Shown: positions 60,450 to 64,000 of the stretch, one piece after another
Layout of the letters: every line of letters begins with the position of its first letter
Position numbering within the stretch: position 1 is the stretch's first letter
NCBI GenBank assembly: GCA_011109175.1
Contig: RDEW01000008.1
Span: 408,369 to 472,368, forward strand
Direction of reading: 5' to 3'
Source of the DNA: Dicyema japonicum
Taxonomy: Eukaryota; Dicyemida; Rhombozoa; Dicyemidae
Length of the DNA stretch: 64,000 nucleotides
Made by a program: the position numbers and the translations under genes
Notes under the pieces: model-generated
What the model was told of the DNA's origin: nothing
What the model saw: the letters and a program-made list of their open reading frames with translations, nothing else
Database searches by the model: none

Positions 60450-61503
60450 CACTTCTAACAAATCTAATAAACTGGTCACAACTCAAATTCTATTTTCTAG
60501 CCATCTTTGATATCAAACTCATTAAATTTTCATTCAAAGATTTCCGCTAAGCAGGAAAACAAAGTGATCCCGACAAATATGATGCAGGCTCTTTTTGAGA
60601 AGATTTCTTTCTTGACTAGAATCATCCTTCCGTACCAATAACTGATGTGTCTTTTAGGGAGATCTTGCTTCCGAATGACATTGCTGATGTATGCGGTAAA
60701 GCTCTCCAAGTATTAAAAACTATCCGTAAAATACCAATAATCAATTTTGAGAGAGAATAGTGATACAGTCAGGGTTTCTGCATTCACTTAGTGATTCTCA
60801 ATTTGATTATCTGAGACAAAAAATAAGAACTATAATTTGGGTATCTGAAAGTGCTTTTATTGATCCACGCCGACATAATTGACTCGACGTTGCTTCTCAC
60901 GATTCCAACTGAGATCAACTGGAGGAGCCATTGGGTTTAGGGACGTTGTGGGTTCTGAGTGTGGCCAAAAGTCCCAGGTTCTTGATAAAAGACAAAAACT
61001 TTCTGCTTCTCTAACCAGTTATCTCGATAGAAATTACACGGAATTAAACCGGTAGATATGGCCTTGGTATTTCTCTTCCTAAGCTTCTCCGCCTATCAAG
61101 CTGTGTTTAATTCCTTTAACGTGGTCCCATTAATGTTGGCAGGTAACAGAATCAACACAGATGACATGCTTGTGGCTTCTCTCCTTGAACGGAAATAAAG
61201 AATCATTTTGACAAAGTCTAGATAGAGAACAGGGATCACGGATGCCCGAATTCGACGTTTATCAGAAACTTGGTAATGAAACAGAGGAGGAAGTCGATTG
61301 CTTGGAGCTGTTAAATTTTCAGAAAACAAAGTGTCTTCCTAAGAACGTGGTCAATTTTTAAATTGACAGGGCGTTCCTCAGTATGTCCAGCATCTCCAAA
61401 GATAAGATATTAGCCTCATTGAAAATAAATTTAATTTTTTAAATATTTTATTTTATTTAAAAAATAATAGATCAGAATAAAACTTAAAAATAAATAAATA
61501 AAA
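60450..61503. other. Intergenic, unassigned frames
   Basis: 61096-61329 on the reverse strand is open (SNRLPPLFHYQVSDKRRIRA) but has no ATG-supported start, splice context or homology I recognise. The last 80 bp are a run of A/T-rich sequence before the next start codon. Confidence 0.35.
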
Positions 61504-62424
61504 ATGCCGATTTTAACTAGATCGAATGTTATCTGTGAAAAATTAGCACAAAAACTCGAATATCTTCAATTAGACAACACTGAACTTATTTCCAAGTGCA
61601 ATCAACTGTCATCTAAAATAAGGATCTTACAGCTCAGAATAAATCCGTTAACCACATCTCATTACCTTAGATCGAAACCGAAATCTCCAAATCCGAGGAA
61701 ACCCTAAAAGAAATGGAAATTGCAAACGATAATTTAAACGATGACTTCCGAATGAAGAAGGACCTCCTTTCTGAAGGACTCAATTACTTGGAAGCAACTG
61801 AGAGGTAACCCAACAGTAATTTTAGACAAATCGTAATTTTGACCGAAAAGAATGAACTTCTCGCTAAAAGAAACCAGCAAATTATAAAAGAGATTGACTT
61901 CTTGACGGAGAAGCTAATGAAAGACAATGAAGACTACAATTCAGTAGTTCGGTGGTTCATGTCGTAGTTCGTTGAAAGTAAACAGGAAATAGATGACAGA
62001 GTCTCGCATTGTGAGGAGAAGCTCAGCCATTTGCAGATGTTGACATGTTCTATCATTCAAGGGAATACAATAAACAAATGGAGGAGATCGAAACCTGTAT
62101 CCAAGATCAGCTGAGTCTGGAGGTTCTAAAAAACCGAGTCGGTCTTCGTTCTAATAATTAGATGAACTCTAATAAAAACAGACTCTCAGAAATTGCGACC
62201 GGTTTGACTCAACAGCTCACAAAAGTTTGTATATTCAGCGAATTTTAGTTGAATGAAGAATCCAAAAATTTGGAACGAAAAAATGATTCCCTTGAAGACA
62301 AAATAGCCGACATTGAGTGTAACGTTAATTTTAATTTGTGGTCTATTTGAGGGAAAAAAGGGATGAAGTAAAGAACCTGAATCAGACGTTGGATGACTAC
62401 ATAGCCAAAGTGAACGAAATATAA
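61504..62424 (+). CDS. Coiled-coil protein, probably cytoskeletal or ciliary
   Basis: ATG at 61504 opens MPILTRSNVICEKLAQKLEY then LQLDNTELISKCNQLSSK. After a needed one-base shift near 61620 comes KDLTAQNKS, then a 24-nt intron, then IETEISKSEETLKEMEIAND, DDFRMKKDLLSEGLNYLEAT, another tiny intron, QIVILTEKNELLAKRNQQII then KEIDFLTEKLMKDNEDYNSV, and finally VKNLNQTLDDYIAKVNEI before the stop at 62422-62424. Heptad spacing of Leu/Ile is clear throughout, so this is a long coiled coil of roughly 250 residues. It follows DRC4 on the same strand. The exact family is not recognised; a ciliary role is inference from company and fold only. Confidence 0.6.
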
Positions 62425-63224
62425 AATTGATTTTAATGGAATTTTATCTTTTGTGGTTAACCAAATAATTCATTTTCTTGCGATAATGGTATTTTCAATC
62501 CCTGTTAGGAAATTTCATAGAATCCCCCACAAGTGAGAGCATATCAAATTGATTTCGGTAGAGTATTTAATAATATTGGTCTTCTTAATCATTTTATTGA
62601 ATTTAATATTATTAAACTCCCTTAGTTAATTCTATTGATTCCCCGGTATAATTGATGGAACTCTCAGCTGGGAAGTCACTGGGTTTGTGAGTGTAACTAG
62701 ACGTCCCAGTCTCACGAAAAGACAGTTGTCTCCACAAAAATAGTTTGGAGCATGAATTGATCTATTTTCAATAAATCGTTACTGAAATACAATTTTAGAA
62801 TCTGTTCAGCTACGTCTTCTATGACGACATGCGTACAGTCGACCCTCGCAAATTGGCAATTTTTGTTTCCTAGAATTTTGTGGTTCATTTGAAGAAATAA
62901 AATCAACAATTTAAACAAATAATTAAAAAAATGCTTTAAATGAACAAAAAAACGTATTTAAGCTTTATTACAATAAAGTTTTTTATTTCCTTCGATAATA
63001 CTTGCTTTGTTTTATTTTATTGAAGAAATTAGAGAAACTCCATGTTCATTCTCGACACTGGCTAAGAGTTGCCTCTACAGATAATCTAACTACAGGTCTT
63101 ATGTTTTCCGATTCTTGTTCACTATTTTCTGATCTTCTAATTAATTTTAATTTAATAAAAAATGCAGCCTTGGTAATATTAAGGTATCATTCAGAAAACC
63201 ACCTAGAAAATTGATTTTCCGAAG
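62425..63224. other. Intergenic, no supported gene
   Basis: Two frames (62918-62712 reverse, 63002-63214 forward) are open but unremarkable and without homology I can name. Confidence 0.35.
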
Positions 63225-63335
63225 ATGCCTTTAGGCTTTACCACCTCCATCCATTCTACCAACTTCTCTTTAAGCTTTGGAAACTTTGGTTTATTTGCAG
63301 TTTTAAAGGACGGTTGATATTTTGTAGAATTTTTC
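63225..63335 (-). pseudogene. pogo-type CENP-B helix-turn-helix fragment
   Basis: Reverse strand: PSFKTANKPKFPKLKEKLVE then WMEVVKPKGIF resembles the second helix-turn-helix of Tigger/jerky-type transposases (K-P-x-F-P-x-L-E-x-x-L-x-x-W-x-x-x-x-x-x-x-G). Flanking sequence gives no continuous frame. Confidence 0.42.
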
Positions 63336-64000
63336 AAAATAGTGTCTTTCTACAGTAAAAGATTATTATTGTTTTTCTCGATGCAGTCTTTCGATGCAAG
63401 TGCGAGAATATATCAGCCATCTGATGACACGAAATAGCATCACTTTCTTTATAATTTACAGTTTGAGTTTTTTCATTAATAATAAGGCGAATATAGTGTC
63501 CACGAGAAGCATTTTAAGACATGTGTTAATAAAATTTTATTAAAAATTATGGGCAATTTAAAAAATGGCCAATTAATAAGGAGAATAGGATTTTCATAGA
63601 AAATTTTCAAAATATGACCAATTTGCGAGATCTTCTGCCTTCTTTATTAATTCATACACCAATGTGACACAATATTGGTGAATTGGTCCATATTTCATAG
63701 ATTGCTTACAACATATTTGTGTGAATACCCAATTTGTAATCTTATTGTCTTGTTTCTGATTGTGGCATCCTTCATCGAAAATATCTTTTAAATATCCTCT
63801 GATTTATAGGCACAGTTGGGATGATGTAGAACTAAGTTATGTAAAAACTTGGGATTGGGATTCCTCGCGAATCTGAAGCAGCAATACACTCTTCTAAATT
63901 TTTATGTCCACCGGATAATCAAAATACCATAATAGTGAATTGGACCTCTGAAATATCTTCAATAGCATTCGCAGAGATGGAATTGTAGAAGCAGATCTAT
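63336..64000. other. AT-rich end of window, nothing assigned
   Basis: Short broken reverse-strand frames such as KYGPIHQYCVTLVYELIKKA may be transposon-derived, but no family can be named. Confidence 0.3.

Overview
The window is nuclear DNA from a small-genome metazoan. It is AT-rich and gene-dense where it has not been invaded, and most coding genes are split by introns of only about 20-35 nt with GT...AG ends. I resolved more than 40 such introns by aligning conserved proteins across them. They explain why single-frame open reading frames look short and broken. Animal-specific genes (GCM-type transcription factor, 4E-BP, CDK10, FAM177), motile-cilium genes (DRC4/GAS8, DRC11/IQCA1) and the ultrashort introns together fit a dicyemid mesozoan best. 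That identification is an inference from gene architecture, not a database match. There are no bacterial operons, CRISPR arrays or rRNA genes.

Layout. 0-3 kb: end of an unidentified gene, a reverse-strand coiled-coil exon pair and a small LysM protein. 3-8 kb: dispersed short repeat R1, a dead pogo/Tigger transposon, and a 1.3-kb block present twice around a single N. 8.2-9.8 kb: a GCM-domain gene with a Gln/Asn/Tyr/Ser-rich tail. 10-14 kb: a 928-bp gap and a dead hAT element. 14.6-18.5 kb: an Ig-like gene fragment and a tandem duplication carrying two intact copies of a G-patch gene. 18.4-23 kb: LINE-A copies, including a nearly complete EN+RT remnant. 24.6-27 kb: methionine sulfoxide reductase B and small genes. 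27-29.3 kb: LINE-A and LINE-B remnants with R1 copies. 30.4-32 kb: an SLC37-type transporter with 10 tiny introns. 32-41 kb: LINE-A and LINE-C, a FAM177 gene, a tRNA-derived SINE whose tail matches LINE-C, and another Tigger piece. 42.3-46 kb: divergent myotubularin phosphatase and CDK10. 46.7-51.5 kb: LINE debris. 52-62.4 kb: the densest native block, with 4E-BP, DRC11, EIPR1, DRC4 and a further coiled-coil gene. The last 1.5 kb holds a pogo-type helix-turn-helix remnant and little else.

Functionally the native genes are housekeeping and ciliary. DRC4 and DRC11 both belong to the nexin-dynein regulatory complex of motile axonemes, which matches an animal with ciliated cells. EIPR1 (endosome/dense-core vesicle trafficking), the myotubularin (phosphoinositide 3-phosphatase) and the SLC37-like carrier serve membrane traffic and metabolism. 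4E-BP and CDK10 are regulators. Several conserved genes carry isolated one-base frameshifts, and single N characters sit beside near-identical duplicated sequence, so assembly and base-level errors must be kept in mind.
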